A stretch of DNA of 64,000 bases from Deroplatys truncata (lineage: Eukaryota > Arthropoda > Insecta > Mantodea > Mantidae): contig CM060985.1 of the NCBI GenBank assembly GCA_030765065.1, positions 4,278,001-4,342,000 on the forward strand, written 5' to 3'. Positions 35,831 to 45,642 of this stretch are shown here, piece after piece. The notes beneath the pieces were generated by a model. It saw only the letters and a list, made by a program, of their open reading frames with translations, was not told the origin of the DNA and did not search any database. Both the position numbers and the translations under genes were made by a program. Numbering within the stretch: the first letter of the stretch is position 1; each line of letters begins with the position of its first letter.

Positions 35831-35898
<68 letters not shown>
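35831..35898 (+). repeat. (ATT)n microsatellite
   Basis: About 68 bp of pure ATT/TTA repeat. The right arm has only a few units at the same place (near 39411-39420), so this expanded after the arms formed. Confidence 0.95.
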
Positions 35899-35900
<2 letters not shown>

Positions 35901-35980
35901 CTGATCTAATAAAGAAGACATTCGCATCCTAATATGAGGAATCTTTAAACGTAGGGCATACAAGTCAAGGTCTATGTTAC

Positions 35981-36487
35981 TCAATGTTTTTTCCGGGACA
36001 AGTATAGCCCTCTGCCTGAGTTTTTTGAATTCCCTTTCACGCTCTGTCTCCTCTTCGTTTCTGTGTTTCTTCCCTTATTCTTCTTCACTCGAAAACCTCT
36101 CCCTCTTGCTTCAATTTCTCTGTTACGTCTCATCATTTCAGCAAGTTGTTTATCTGCAGCTTTTTTCGTATTTACAGCTGTAGCAATTTGTGATGCATCT
36201 CCAGCGGCGGCTCCTAGTGCTGCAATAATTGGTATGAGCGGTAGAAATCCTCCTCGTTTCATCTTTTTGGACCCTCCGCCAACAGATACCTTTCTCTCAA
36301 TTTCTCTCTTATGCCTCATCATTTCGGCAAGTTGTTTATCTGCTGCCTTTTTCTTATTTACTTCTGAGGCAATTTGGGCTGCACCTCCAGCAGCAGCGCC
36401 TAGAGCTGCAATAATTGGTATGAAAGGTAGAAATCCCCCTCGTTTCTTCTTCGTGGTTACTGCACCTGGAGCTACCTTTCCCTTCAT
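35981..36487 (-). CDS. pX-like core protein with duplicated module
   Basis: A 168-residue ORF on the minus strand with two near-identical modules. Each starts with basic residues, then GGFLP(F/L)IPIIAALGAAAG, a hydrophobic Gly/Ala-rich segment of about 20 residues, and then a Lys/Arg-rich amphipathic part (KKAADKQLAEMM). Module 1 spans residues about 14-62 and module 2 about 73-122. The tail is very basic and ends GRGLYLSRKKH. A basic flank plus a GGFLP...A-rich hydrophobic stretch is typical of the pX (mu-like) core protein of adenoviruses and its Polinton/adintovirus counterparts, which packs DNA and may act on membranes. Those usually have one hydrophobic segment, so the doubling is unusual. 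The start is the first Met of the frame. The frame is intact although the element is otherwise decayed. Confidence 0.6.
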   Translation of the reverse strand: MKGKVAPGAVTTKKKRGGFLPFIPIIAALGAAAGGAAQIASEVNKKKAADKQLAEMMRHKREIERKVSVGGGSKKMKRGGFLPLIPIIAALGAAAGDASQIATAVNTKKAADKQLAEMMRRNREIEARGRGFRVKKNKGRNTETKRRQSVKGNSKNSGRGLYLSRKKH

Positions 36488-37030
36488 AATTGCTGTTACT
36501 AGTCACGCTGCCAACTTTTTCACCTAATGTAACATCAGATTGCACGCTTTTCCAAGTCGTTTCACCAGATCTTGTCAGCAATGTTTCTCGAAGCAGAGAC
36601 CTTATGCTGAGCGTTGGCAATGCCACTAAGATTACACGAATCGTCTAACGGAATGATTCCAGGGTCTCCTCTCTTTAATTTTTCTCTAGCTTTACCACAG
36701 TTCCTCAGCCTATGTAACCAGGTAAATGTACTTCAACCGTTGCAGGCTAGTGAGAGAGTTAATTAAACCGAAACCTCTTGCGAGCTTAACCACCTTAGCT
36801 CTCACGTTATACTAATCGATTTTTATTCAGGATAGTTCTTTTATACTTTCTCATTAGCGTATATACATTAAGAGCGATTTATTTTACTTTAGCTGTCAAG
36901 CTAGAGAGGATGAAACAAGAATGCTCACAGCCTATTGATATGTTAGGCTTTGAAAGCGACTTTAGATGTGAACTTAGTGGAAAACTGTTTCATGTCAATG
37001 TTCTTGACTTGCCTATCATGTAACCCATTC
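36488..37030 (-). other. Possible degenerate coding DNA upstream of the pX-like gene
   Basis: On the minus strand, a second frame (ORF 36354-36626, starting MALPTLSIRSLLRETLLT) overlaps the pX-like start. Its upstream part could be a remnant of a preceding gene. Short coding-like stretches in another frame lie at about 36600-36730, interrupted by stops. Nothing can be identified. Confidence 0.3.
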
Positions 37031-38437
37031 AGGGAAAAGGTGACCAGCAAAGGGAAAAATGTTACCAGCAAAGGGAAAAACGTGACCAGCAAAGGGAAAA
37101 ACGTGACCAGCAAGGGGAAAAAGGTGACAGCATAGGGAAAAATGTGACCAGCAAAGGGAAAAAAGGTGACCAGCAAAGGGAAAAATGTGACCAGCAAAGG
37201 GAAAAACGTGACCGGCAAAGGGAAAAAGGTGACCAGTAAAGGGAAAAATGTGACCAGCAAAGGGAAAAATGTGACCAGCAAAGGGAAAAAAGGTGACCAG
37301 CAAAGGGAAAACGTGACCAGCAAAGGGAAAAACGTGACCATCAATGGGAAAAAAGGTGACCAGCAACGGGAAAAACGTTACCAGCAAAGGGAAAAAGGTG
37401 ACCAGCAACGGGAAAAACGTTACCAGCAAAGGGAAGAAGGTGACCAGCAAAGGGAAAAACGTGACCAGCAAAGGGAAAAAGGTGACCAGCAAAGGGAAAA
37501 AGGTGACCTGCAAAGGGAAAAAGGTGACCAGCAAAGGGAAAAACGTGACCAGCAATGGGGAAAAAGGTGACCAGCAACGGGAAAAACGTTACCAGCAAAG
37601 GGAAAAAGGTGACCAGCAACGGGAAAAACGATACCAGCAAAGGGAAAAAGGTGACCAGCAAAGGGAAAAACGTGACCAGCAAAGGGAAAAACGTGACCAG
37701 CAAAGGGAAAAAGGTGACCAGCAAAGGGAAAAAGGGTGACCAGCAAAGGGAAAAAGGTGGCCAGCAAAGGGAAAAACGTGACCAGCAAAAGGGAAAAAGG
37801 TGACCAGCAAAGGGAAAAAGGTGACCAGAAAAGGGAAAAACGTGACCAGCAAAGGCAAAAACGTTACCAGCAAAGGGAAAAAGGTGACCAGCAAAGGAAA
37901 AACGTGACCAGAAAAGGGAAAAAGGTGACCAGCAAAGGGAAAAACGTGACCAGCAATGGGAAAAAAGGTGACCAGCATAGGGAAAAAGATGACCAGCAAA
38001 GGGAAAAAGGTGACCAGCAAAGGGAAAAAGGTGACTAGGAAAGGGAAAAACGTGACCAGCAAAGGGAAAAAGGTGACCAGCAAAGGGAAAAACGTGACCA
38101 GCAAAGGGAAAAATCTGACCAGCAAAGGGAAAAACGTGACCAGCAAAGGGAAAAAGGTGACCAGCAAAGGGTAAAAAGGTGACCAGCAAAGGGAAAAAGG
38201 TGACCGGCAAAGGGAAAAATGTGACCGGCAAAGGGAAAAATGTGACCAGCAAAGGGAAAAATGTGACCAGCAAAGGGAAAAAGGTGACCAGCAAAGGGAA
38301 AAATGGGACCAGAAGAGGGAAAAACGTGACCTGCAAAGGGAAAAAGGTGACCAGCAAAGGGAAAAATGTGACCTGCAAAGGGAAAAAGGTGGCCAGCAAA
38401 GGGAAAAAAAGGTGACCTGCAAAGGGAAAATGACCAG
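37031..38437 (+). repeat. 21-bp minisatellite (about 67 units)
   Basis: The unit is GTGACCAGCAAAGGGAAAAA plus one base. The length is 7 codons and the unit has almost no stops, so long ORFs exist in several frames: VTSKGKN/K and DQQREKR/G on the plus strand, and FPFAGHV, FPLLVTF and SLCWSRF types on the minus strand (up to 378 codons). The variable base (C, G or T before GTGACC) and occasional 22-bp units shift the frame. Several frames are open at once, so the ORFs reflect the unit and are not evidence of a gene. Confidence 0.93.
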
Positions 38438-38744
38438 TATCTCCCTCAACTCTCGCATTCTCTGTGCTAACTATCAAGAAAACTTGTACTCTTACCTCTA
38501 TGAATCCATTTCTAGCTACTTGAATCTGCTTGTGCTTAATGAGATAGTTATAATTAACGGAATTACAACTATTATGCGCGAATGCTACAATATTTTGCTT
38601 AGTCTAATTCGGACATGGCTGTTTATATGCATCAAAACCTGAGTACATATATAAATACATAAATGTTAAAAAATAGCTCAGTCTCGTGTTATCGTATACG
38701 AATTCAACATCTACAGTATACATTGACTAGTTTATATATACTGC
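38438..38744. other. Spacer between minisatellite and BED-like ORF
   Basis: About 300 bp of AT-rich DNA. TTATATATAC (38731-38740), just before the BED-like ORF, could act as a TATA element, but it is very close to the start codon. Confidence 0.35.
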
Positions 38745-39323
38745 TTGAGCATGAACACTCACAAAGACGGACAATTACAGTCAATTTACGAGAATCTTGA
38801 TTTTTCGTATGTTTCCCAAGGGGGGAGTAATCGCTTTGTTAAGTGCTGCATATGTAATAGAACTTTAAAAAACAGGACAATTTCAAGGCTTAAGCAACAT
38901 AGGAGACGATGCTGTAAAGCAATGACCAGCTGTGCATTGACTACAACACCCAAACGAGATCCTGAAATCTTCTCAAGTCCCGAAGAGCGGGATTCAAGAT
39001 GTACCGTACTTGGAACCAGTTCAAGCGACCCTGTAATAACGTCAAGAGCTACCACTGATGAAGCAATGAGAGCAGTTTCTTTGAATGAGCAAGCTCTGAA
39101 TAAACACACCAATGAAAGCAAGCATACTAGTTTCAACTAACCTAGATTAGAAGATATATCCAAAGCGAATACAGAGGAGATGCTATGCCGCTACACTGAT
39201 CCTAATGATTTGGTAAACATGCTAAGGGTACTCATGAGGCTTCATACACCTGATAAAAATGACTTTTCCGATGCGATTAACGACATTATTCAGGATTTAA
39301 AGCTGGGTGGTTTTATAGCGTGA
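38745..39323 (+). pseudogene. BED-finger-like protein with one in-frame stop
   Basis: The ORF 38745-39140 (131 residues, starting MSMNTHKDGQLQ) contains a zinc-finger-like segment CCICNRTLKNRTISRLKQHR followed by RRC, a C-x2-C...H-x-C pattern as in BED fingers of DNA-binding and hAT-type proteins. After the TAA at 39138-39140 the same frame stays open for another 60 codons to the TGA at 39321-39323, with normal-looking protein (for example DPNDLVNMLRVLMRLHTPDK). The original protein was probably about 192 residues and has acquired one nonsense mutation, unless there is readthrough. It may be a captured host or transposon gene, or a Polinton regulatory gene. It ends 38 bp before the right arm. 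Confidence 0.5.
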
Positions 39324-39769
39324 TTAGCATCTGCAGAACCTTGAAACCATGAAAGAGTTAGAAAGATTCCTCATATTAGGATGCGAATGTCTTCTTTATT
39401 AGATCAGTGAATAATAATAAAAATGTCATTAAAATGTCCTTTCACTCTTGATTTTTTCCAGTGATTGTTCTATAGGAACGTCCTGTGGTCCTTCAGTGAC
39501 AAAGTTATTCCATCTAATCAGCTGTCTGAATCTGATTTCCTAGTGAATATATTTAAGTTGAGCATCATACGAATTTAGCGCAGTCTCCTTCCTCGATAGT
39601 AAAAGTGGACACTCCATCTACCAGTTTTCCCATCTGTTACGGCTGGTAACGTATTTCACAGGAACCATCAAATCAAATTTTACCTGTTGTTCATAAACAT
39701 CCGCTTCATAGAGCAACAGGGGAGCCTAACAGCAATATCATTGCCTTTATAAACAAGGATATAAGCATA

Positions 39770-39919
39770 ATGCCTATAGATTTTAGAAGAAGTCAACGAC
39801 GTCGAGGATATAATAATGGAATGATTCGACGCACACATCATGCTCTGCCCTTGACGCCCATCAAGTTAACATCACGCAATCAGCAGTTCCTACAGTTATT
39901 GGGCTTCAGAATCCTATAA
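39770..39919 (+). CDS. 49-residue Arg-rich ORF, right copy
   Basis: The same protein as at 35331-35480, on the plus strand. ATG at 39770 and TAA at 39917-39919, 2 bp before the capsid-remnant ATG. The N-terminal half is strongly basic (RRSQRRRGYNNGMIRR) and the C-terminal half hydrophobic (FLQLLGFRIL). It may bind nucleic acid. Confidence 0.45.
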   Translation: MPIDFRRSQRRRGYNNGMIRRTHHALPLTPIKLTSRNQQFLQLLGFRIL

Positions 39920-39921
39920 TC

Positions 39922-40095
39922 ATGGGCATCTTCAATGTTATCGACACCTCAATGACACCGAGATTCGACGACAAGATCACTAAGAAGAGGAACATGTGTT
40001 TTCACCATATAATACATCAGTTCTGGACTCTAACAACGAGTTTAGAATCCCTTGTCAAGTTGAACATTTATATACTTTACATCGTCTCAGGGTGA
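39922..40095 (+). pseudogene. Major-capsid-protein N-terminal remnant, right copy (frameshifted)
   Basis: The plus-strand ORF (57 residues) opens MGIFNVIDTSMTPRFDDKIT. A frameshift near 39985-39990 (a run of A and G) moves the rest to the next frame, where NNEFRIPCQVEHLYTLH is read at about 40034-40084. A short acidic start followed by an E-(F/I)-RIP...LYTL block is, as I recall, characteristic of the N-terminus of double-jelly-roll major capsid proteins in insect Polinton/adintovirus-like elements. The protein would normally be several hundred residues, and all but the first tenth or so is missing. The identification rests on these short motifs. Confidence 0.45.
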
Positions 40096-40751
40096 AGAGA
40101 ATGCTGTTGTTAAACCTGTACTCATCGAGTGGAGAAGGCTTGTGATTCGACTTTCTGATGCTGAGATCTCAAGACTGTTAAGCTGTATAAGACTCTGTTT
40201 CACCCATTTAGGACAACGGATCTGCATACTCAACCTGCTGTGTTACAGGAATTTACCTGAATAGTGACACCGCATCTAAAATGGAGAAGCCGTGATTTGT
40301 CTTTTTTGGTGCTCTGACTTAAGATCGAGTAATGCATCTAAAGACGGTTCTCTTTTTGATCATTGTGACATAACTTAAACTAATCATTGTAATGATTTAT
40401 TTTTCATTAGGAATGCAAGGATTTTTAATGAATAAAAACACTATGTTAAAGCATACCTTAATTCTTTTATTGTTATTATTTATCTTACATTTCCATCACT
40501 TTCTCATCCGACTCATTGTTTCTGTATATGTCATTACACTTGTAACAGAAGGTTATGCAAATTTCCTTATTATTTAAATGAAAGTCTTTTTATTTTCATA
40601 ATTTGTATTCCAGCGTGGCAAACAGTCTTAATGCTGTTAATGTATACAGGGCTGAAGTCTTTTAGAATACAAATTTCACCATTACTTAAAGTATTTTCAC
40701 AGTCACTTAAATTATTGCTCACAATGCTTAATTTCAATGAATATAGGGAGA
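40096..40751. other. Right-arm interval without intact gene
   Basis: Mirror of 34499-35154. Just after the capsid remnant a coding-like stretch occurs (KPVLIEWRRLVIRLSDAEIS, about 40110-40172) in a frame that soon ends, perhaps the tail of another deleted gene. A 61-codon ORF (40392-40577) is AT-driven. Confidence 0.35.
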
Positions 40752-41114
40752 CTAGTTCGAGCTAACTCTCAGCCTTGCATTGAATTGTATACAAAATTGA
40801 CCGTATTTTTTCATTGTATACCCTGTAATGTTATATAAGGATCCTGTCTTAATGTGTTTCGGTGATGTAGATGTCTCAGCACCCGTTTCTTGCCGAAATG
40901 TTTCTTGTAGGTGCCGATGGTGCTTATTCCACCCTCCAATAGCGTCAGCATCCTTTGCATGACAGCAGGCTATTCCTCTTCTTCTTCCTCTTATTGCACA
41001 CCCTGAAACATCGCACAATGAAAGTCTTAGAAAACTATCTTGGTCAAGTAAAGGCAACCTGGAAAGAATTACATTTTTTGTTATGATACATGTAAAATGA
41101 AGCATATTGCACAT
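40752..41114 (-). CDS. Hypothetical Polinton-arm ORF, right copy
   Basis: Identical in translation to the ORF at 34136-34498 (120 residues, ending NARLRVSSN). Perfect conservation in both arms, despite silent-looking differences nearby, shows that it was intact when the arms formed. The internal splice acceptor is conserved here as well (complement, about 41059-41069). Confidence 0.4.
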   Translation of the reverse strand: MCNMLHFTCIITKNVILSRLPLLDQDSFLRLSLCDVSGCAIRGRRRGIACCHAKDADAIGGWNKHHRHLQETFRQETGAETSTSPKHIKTGSLYNITGYTMKKYGQFCIQFNARLRVSSN

Positions 41115-41323
41115 GTAAAAAGAAGCACAAAGATTTGTATAAACATTCGGATATTTAGAGTTATTTCAATGCGCTAGATATAATTAAACTCAAAGCATGT
41201 GATATTGTAATTTCGTAAATTTTTTATAAAATTCTATAATATGCATCTTTTGTATCTTTATATGTAATATCAATGAGTCAGTTGTTTTATTTATGAATTT
41301 TTCATTGTGAAATGGGAGAACAT

Positions 41324-42484
41324 TCAATACTTAAGTTTGACACTTCTACGCACCTTCTTTGCATGTAAAAAAGACAATTTACATGTCTTAAATTTCCCCG
41401 TCTCTGCCATGCCGTTATACTGGAGGTATATGTTCCCAGGTATTTCTGCAATCTCTTGATCGGTTAACGAATTATAGCGCTCTGGCAAGAACACTTGACA
41501 ATCATCCAGCGAAGATACGATCCTGGTACCATATCTTGTTTGAACTCTCTTTAAGGACTTTATCTCATAGTTAAGACCTATTTCGAGATCTTGAACTCTA
41601 CGAGTCGGTAGGAAACTACGCTCTTCCACCATCTTGTTAAGTCTATCAGCTAAACAAACTGTAACAGACATTGTCATGAATTATTATTTTCACTACATTA
41701 TTCAAGTTGAAGAACGAGTTATACACTTCTTTATATTAGAACTAGGGTGTGTATGTTTTGTAAGTAAGCCTATGAATGTGTAGAGAAACAAAGAATAAGT
41801 ACAGAAAATCATGTGAATGTTCATTGAAGATGAGCCAGCAGAGAACCAAAGAATGAGTATGGGAAATCGTTTGCGAATGTATAGTGAAACAAAGAATGAG
41901 TGGGGGAAAATCGTATGAATGTTTATGTAAGAAGAATTTGTAGCGAAGATCGTGTGAATGTTAATGGAAACAAAGAATGTGCAGAGAAAGTCGTGTGAAT
42001 GTTAACAGAGCATGAACCTGTAGGGGAACAAAGAATGAGTAGAGGAAATCATGTGAGTGTATAGTGAAACAAAGAATGAGCGGGAAAATCGTATGAATGT
42101 TTAGGTAAGAAGAATGTGTGGCGAAAATCATGTGAATGTTAATGGAAGTAAAGAATGTGCAGAGAAAGTCATGTGAATGTTAACAGGGCATGAACCTGTA
42201 GGGGAACAAAGAATGAGTAGAGGAAATCATGTGAGTGTATAGTGAAACAAAGAATGAGGGGGGAAAAATCGTATGAATGTTTATGTAAGAAGAATGTGTG
42301 GCGAAAATCATGTGAACTGAAGAAGAGTATGCAGTGAAATCCATGTGAATGTAAAGCACAGATTAGAAAATATTATGCTCTTTGCAACGAATCGTCTTTC
42401 ATGTACTGTAACGTTTAAACAACATAAAATATATTGTAAAAGCCAACAGTGCTTTTGTATAGTTATTTAAAACTCACCTTGCAT
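41324..42484 (-). CDS. Small OB-fold-like Polinton protein, two exons, intact
   Basis: Read on the minus strand: a TATA box (42608-42615), exon 1 ATGCAAG (42484-42478) with donor GTGAGT, an intron of 819 bp filled with short repeats, an acceptor TCTGTTACAG ending at 41659, and exon 2 41658-41324. The two exons total 342 nt, an exact 114 codons including the stop, giving 113 residues. Without splicing the ORF would start MTMSVTVC (117 residues). The protein has YEIKSLKRVQTRYGTRIVSS followed by LDDCQVFLPERY, a beta-rich pattern like that of small OB-fold single-strand DNA-binding proteins. I recall similar small proteins in insect Polinton-like elements, but the function is not established. If it binds single-stranded DNA it would suit strand-displacement replication. 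Confidence 0.55.
41760..42360 (-). repeat. Tandem repeats of about 40 bp in the intron (right arm)
   Basis: Mirror of 32895-33490. Units such as GCAGAGAAAGTCATGTGAAT (42159-42178) match a motif found repeatedly in the host DR1 repeats outside the element. Confidence 0.8.
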
Positions 42485-42607
42485 TGCCACGTTTTGATAT
42501 GTGCTGAATGTGTAGACGGCCTGCAGCTCACGTTGCTTTTAATGCTCTTTAAAACTTGAATGTAAAGTTAATAAGTACACAACAGTTCTAACATGGGCAG
42601 ATATCTG

Positions 42608-42615
42608 TTTATATA
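42608..42615 (-). promoter_or_regulatory. TATA box of right-arm small-protein gene
   Basis: TATATAAA on the minus strand, the same distance upstream of the exon-1 ATG as in the left arm. The GA-rich tract lies about 140 bp further upstream. Confidence 0.6.
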
Positions 42616-42819
42616 GGGATCTAAACCCCCTCCAGGTGATGCCGGCACGTCATCATGGCTGTGATGCTTACACTCACGTGATTATTGCAGCCAATGACAT
42701 CATCTCTTGCTACGCATGCGCAGAGGCCCTCAGCACTTCTATCCCTGGTTGTTCACTTCCTCTCGCTCTCTCTCTCTCCTTCTCTCGCTCTTTCTCACAC
42801 AGAGTACATCCATAATGTC

Positions 42820-43620
42820 GTTACACAAAGCTGCATACAGTTAAAGCATCAATCTAAGCGATGTATTCTAGAGTACAGAGGAAAATCAGTGAAGTCATTG
42901 AAAGATCGGGGTTCGAACTAGGGGCAACTGATTGAAAATTATATACAGCATTAATTGTTCATTGCATGAGCTATCAAACATGCTTTCGTCTACAGCTCTA
43001 TCTCTGCTAGTTTCTGTGATAATCGAGATTTAAACTTAAGGATCGAACCTTGGACGTCAGGTACCCTAATATACGCCCGCAAGATATTATCTGATGACAT
43101 AAACGTAATAGGTTTATTTGGTACCTTTGTCTTAATTATTTACTGTTATTAAATTTATAAGTAAACTTCATTGAATCGGTATTCGAACTCAGAACGCCAG
43201 AAACAAAATTATTTATATTACCTTGTGTTTAAAAGTCCTGTATGCAGTTACAGCATCGATCTAAGTGATATATTCTAGTGTACACTGGAAAATTAAGGAA
43301 GTCACTGAAAAATCAGGATTCGAACTAGGGACAACTGATTGGAAATTATATATGGCATTAATTGTTCATCATAGGAGCTAACAATCGTGCTTTGGTCCGC
43401 TCCTCTATCACTGTTAGTTTCCGAGATAATTGAGATTTTAAAATTAAGGATCGAACCCATGACACCTGGACTCTAATATACATGCACAAGAAAGGAACTA
43501 ATGACATAAAAGTAATAATGTTTATTTACTGTCCTTATTTTAATTAGTTTTGTAGTTATTAGAAGATGAATTTGTAATCCCTCCTAGGATTTGAACCCCT
43601 GCATCCAGACCAGTTTCGAA
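42820..43620 (-). repeat. Tandem segment carrying B-box-like motifs (right arm)
   Basis: Mirror of 31640-32440. Several motifs are identical to the left arm (for example GGTTCGAACTAGGGG, 42909-42923, on the plus strand as complement). One has lost its CpG (GGATTTGAACCCC at 43588-43600). Confidence 0.65.
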
Positions 43621-43696
43621 CAATTCGTAAATGACGCGTCGCATCCCGAGCTATAATTAGTTTTTATTGCATCATTTTGTCTCTTTTCATTCAGGA

Positions 43697-44120
43697 CATG
43701 CGCGTGAGTTGGTGTGTGTGTGTGGGTTGGTGCTGTCGTGTGTAAGTGAACAGACATATGTGCTTGCATGTGTGTGTGTGTGGTCGTGTGCATATGTGCA
43801 AGTGTAACAGTGTATGTATGTACGCGAGTGTGTGTGCGTGTATGTGTGTGTGTCCATGTATATGTATGTGTGAGTGTAAGAGCACTGGTGTATGTAGGTA
43901 TACGCATGAGGTGCGTGAATGCGTGTGTGTACTGGTGTATGTATGTGTGCGTGTGTTGGTGTATGTATGTGCGCGTGTGTGCGTGTGTACTTACATGTAC
44001 GTGTGTGCGTGTGTACTTACATGTACGTGTGTGCGTGTGTGTGCATGCGTGCACCAGTGTATGTTTGCTGATGTGTGTGCAAGTGCTCGTGTATATGCGA
44101 ACGCCTGAATGTGTACAAGT
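43697..44120 (-). repeat. GT-rich low-complexity tract (right arm)
   Basis: Mirror of the CA-rich tract at 31147-31545, with an additional copy of a segment of about 33 bp (TGTGTACTTACATGTACGTG occurs twice, near 43984 and 44017). ORFs here are artefacts of composition. Confidence 0.9.
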
Positions 44121-44216
44121 CGTGGAGAAAGAAAGAGATAGATAGAAAGAAAAAGAGAGAAGAAAGAATGTTGTCTAGGCATCGGGATATCTAAGTATGC
44201 ACCAGGTTTAATATAA

Positions 44217-44790
44217 ATAATTATATTTGCTAATTGCAATTTTAATCCGACCGCCCCCTGCTTCAATATTTTAATAGTTATTATAACGTTTCGTAGGGTA
44301 AGATTCAAACTATGGACCTCTGGTTCCTAAGAATACAGCTCGTTAAACATTGTAATGGCGTATAAATTAAATTATATTTGTTAAACACGTTTTAATCTGA
44401 CCGCCCAATACTCACATAGTTTAATATTTATTAAGCATTAGAGTTTCGCAGATTCGATCTAGGACCCTCTGAACACCCTTTTTATTAATTATTGTAATGA
44501 TATATAAAAATTAAATTATATTTGTTAAATACATTTTAATCCGGCCGTGCATAGTTTAATAGTTATTGCGCATTAGAGTTTCGCTGCGTAAGATTCGAGC
44601 TAGAACCCTCTGAACGCCCTTTCATTAATTTGGGTAATGATATATAAAAAATTAAATTATATTTGATAAATACATTTTTTTAATCTGACCTTTCATAGTT
44701 TAATAGTTATTAAGCATTAGAGTTTCACTTGGTAAGAGTCAAGTTAGAATTCTCTGAACACCTTTTTTATTAATTAGGGTAATGATATAA
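44217..44790 (-). repeat. Diverged tandem repeats (right arm)
   Basis: Mirror of 30375-31055. One unit fewer is recognisable around 44440-44530, where a fusion of two left-arm units suggests unequal exchange in this arm. Confidence 0.7.
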
Positions 44791-45642
44791 TAATATCAAT
44801 CATCAATTTCTCATTAGCAATAAACTTTTGATTACAGTAAGAATCGAACACCGATCTATGGATATCACGCAGAGGTTTAATGCATGTAATGAAATGTATA
44901 TTAGACGCTTTTTCAGAGTCGCTGGCTGAAATAAACCAAACAGAATACTTGTTAACTATGCTCGGGTATATTCGTAGGATGTCGTAAAACATCGGGGAGA
45001 ACTCCCTCAGGCAAAATCATGATGGCGACTCTGACGTTGTTACGCAGAGTTGGTAAACAAGTGTCTCTCTCTTTCACGCAAACAAGGACAGGACGAGTAT
45101 AAAGCAGCCCTCGAATTCTTTTGTTAAGCTCAAACAATGGAAAGGGTCAGGCTTTGTTATGGAGTAGTGGGATGGGAACGCCTCAGGTGTCTTTGTAAAC
45201 TAGTCTTGCCCAGGACAATAGAAAGGCACACACAATAGAATCTCTTACACAATGGAAAGGGTCAGGCTTTGTTATGGAGTAGTGGGATGGGAACGCCTCA
45301 GGTGTCTTTCTAAACTAGTCTTGCCCAGGACAATAGAAAGGCACACACAATAGAATCTCTTACACAATGGAAAGGGACCGGCTTTGTTATTGGCTTGTGG
45401 AATGAGTATGCCACGTGTTCGACAAACAATGCAAGTGGGGGTGGGTAACTGACCAGGTGCAGAAGTGGCCTGGTGTGGAAGGGGTAGGAAAAACATCTCG
45501 CCTTTGTTACAGAACCTTAAATTTATGACCCCTTTGTTCGTTTTGACAGTTGATTGACAGCCTTAATTACTTAACTGTCAAGCTTCCATTGTACTCAACA
45601 AGATTTATGACCCTCAGGTGCAAGTAAAACTACCAAGGAGCT
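44791..45642 (-). other. Right subterminal region with a 115-bp tandem duplication
   Basis: Mirror of the left subterminal region. Positions 45135-45249 and 45250-45364 are a direct tandem duplication (AATGGAAAGGGTCAGGCTTT starts both copies) that is absent from the left arm. The copies differ at one or two bases, so it is recent. ORFs of 61-74 codons are not credible genes. Confidence 0.7.

Larger units (their letters stand above)
29540..35946 (+). repeat. Left 6.4-kb inverted arm
   Basis: Matches the reverse complement of 39362-45731 over its full length, with scattered substitutions and a few indels. The inner boundary is sharp: GAGGAATCTTT (35936-35946) is shared and the next base differs. 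Arm-specific changes are an ATT microsatellite expansion (35831-35898) and a 1-bp deletion that breaks the small-protein gene. Confidence 0.93.
35947..39361. other. Single-copy centre of the Polinton-like element
   Basis: The only non-mirrored 3.4 kb. It holds the pX-like gene (minus strand), a 21-bp minisatellite and the BED-finger-like ORF (plus strand). Both junctions with the arms are sharp. Confidence 0.85.

Noticed and set aside
36354..36626. 90-codon minus-strand ORF overlapping the pX-like gene
   Set aside because: Most of it is the pX-like gene read in another frame. Only its upstream part might be an older remnant.
37031..38437. CRISPR array
   Set aside because: Repeats are contiguous with no unique spacers and the context is eukaryotic. 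The same holds for the 50-, 88-, 107- and 120-bp arrays.
36943..38477. ORFs up to 378 codons in the 21-bp minisatellite
   Set aside because: Up to five frames are open at once and non-triplet indels break them. No independent coding evidence.
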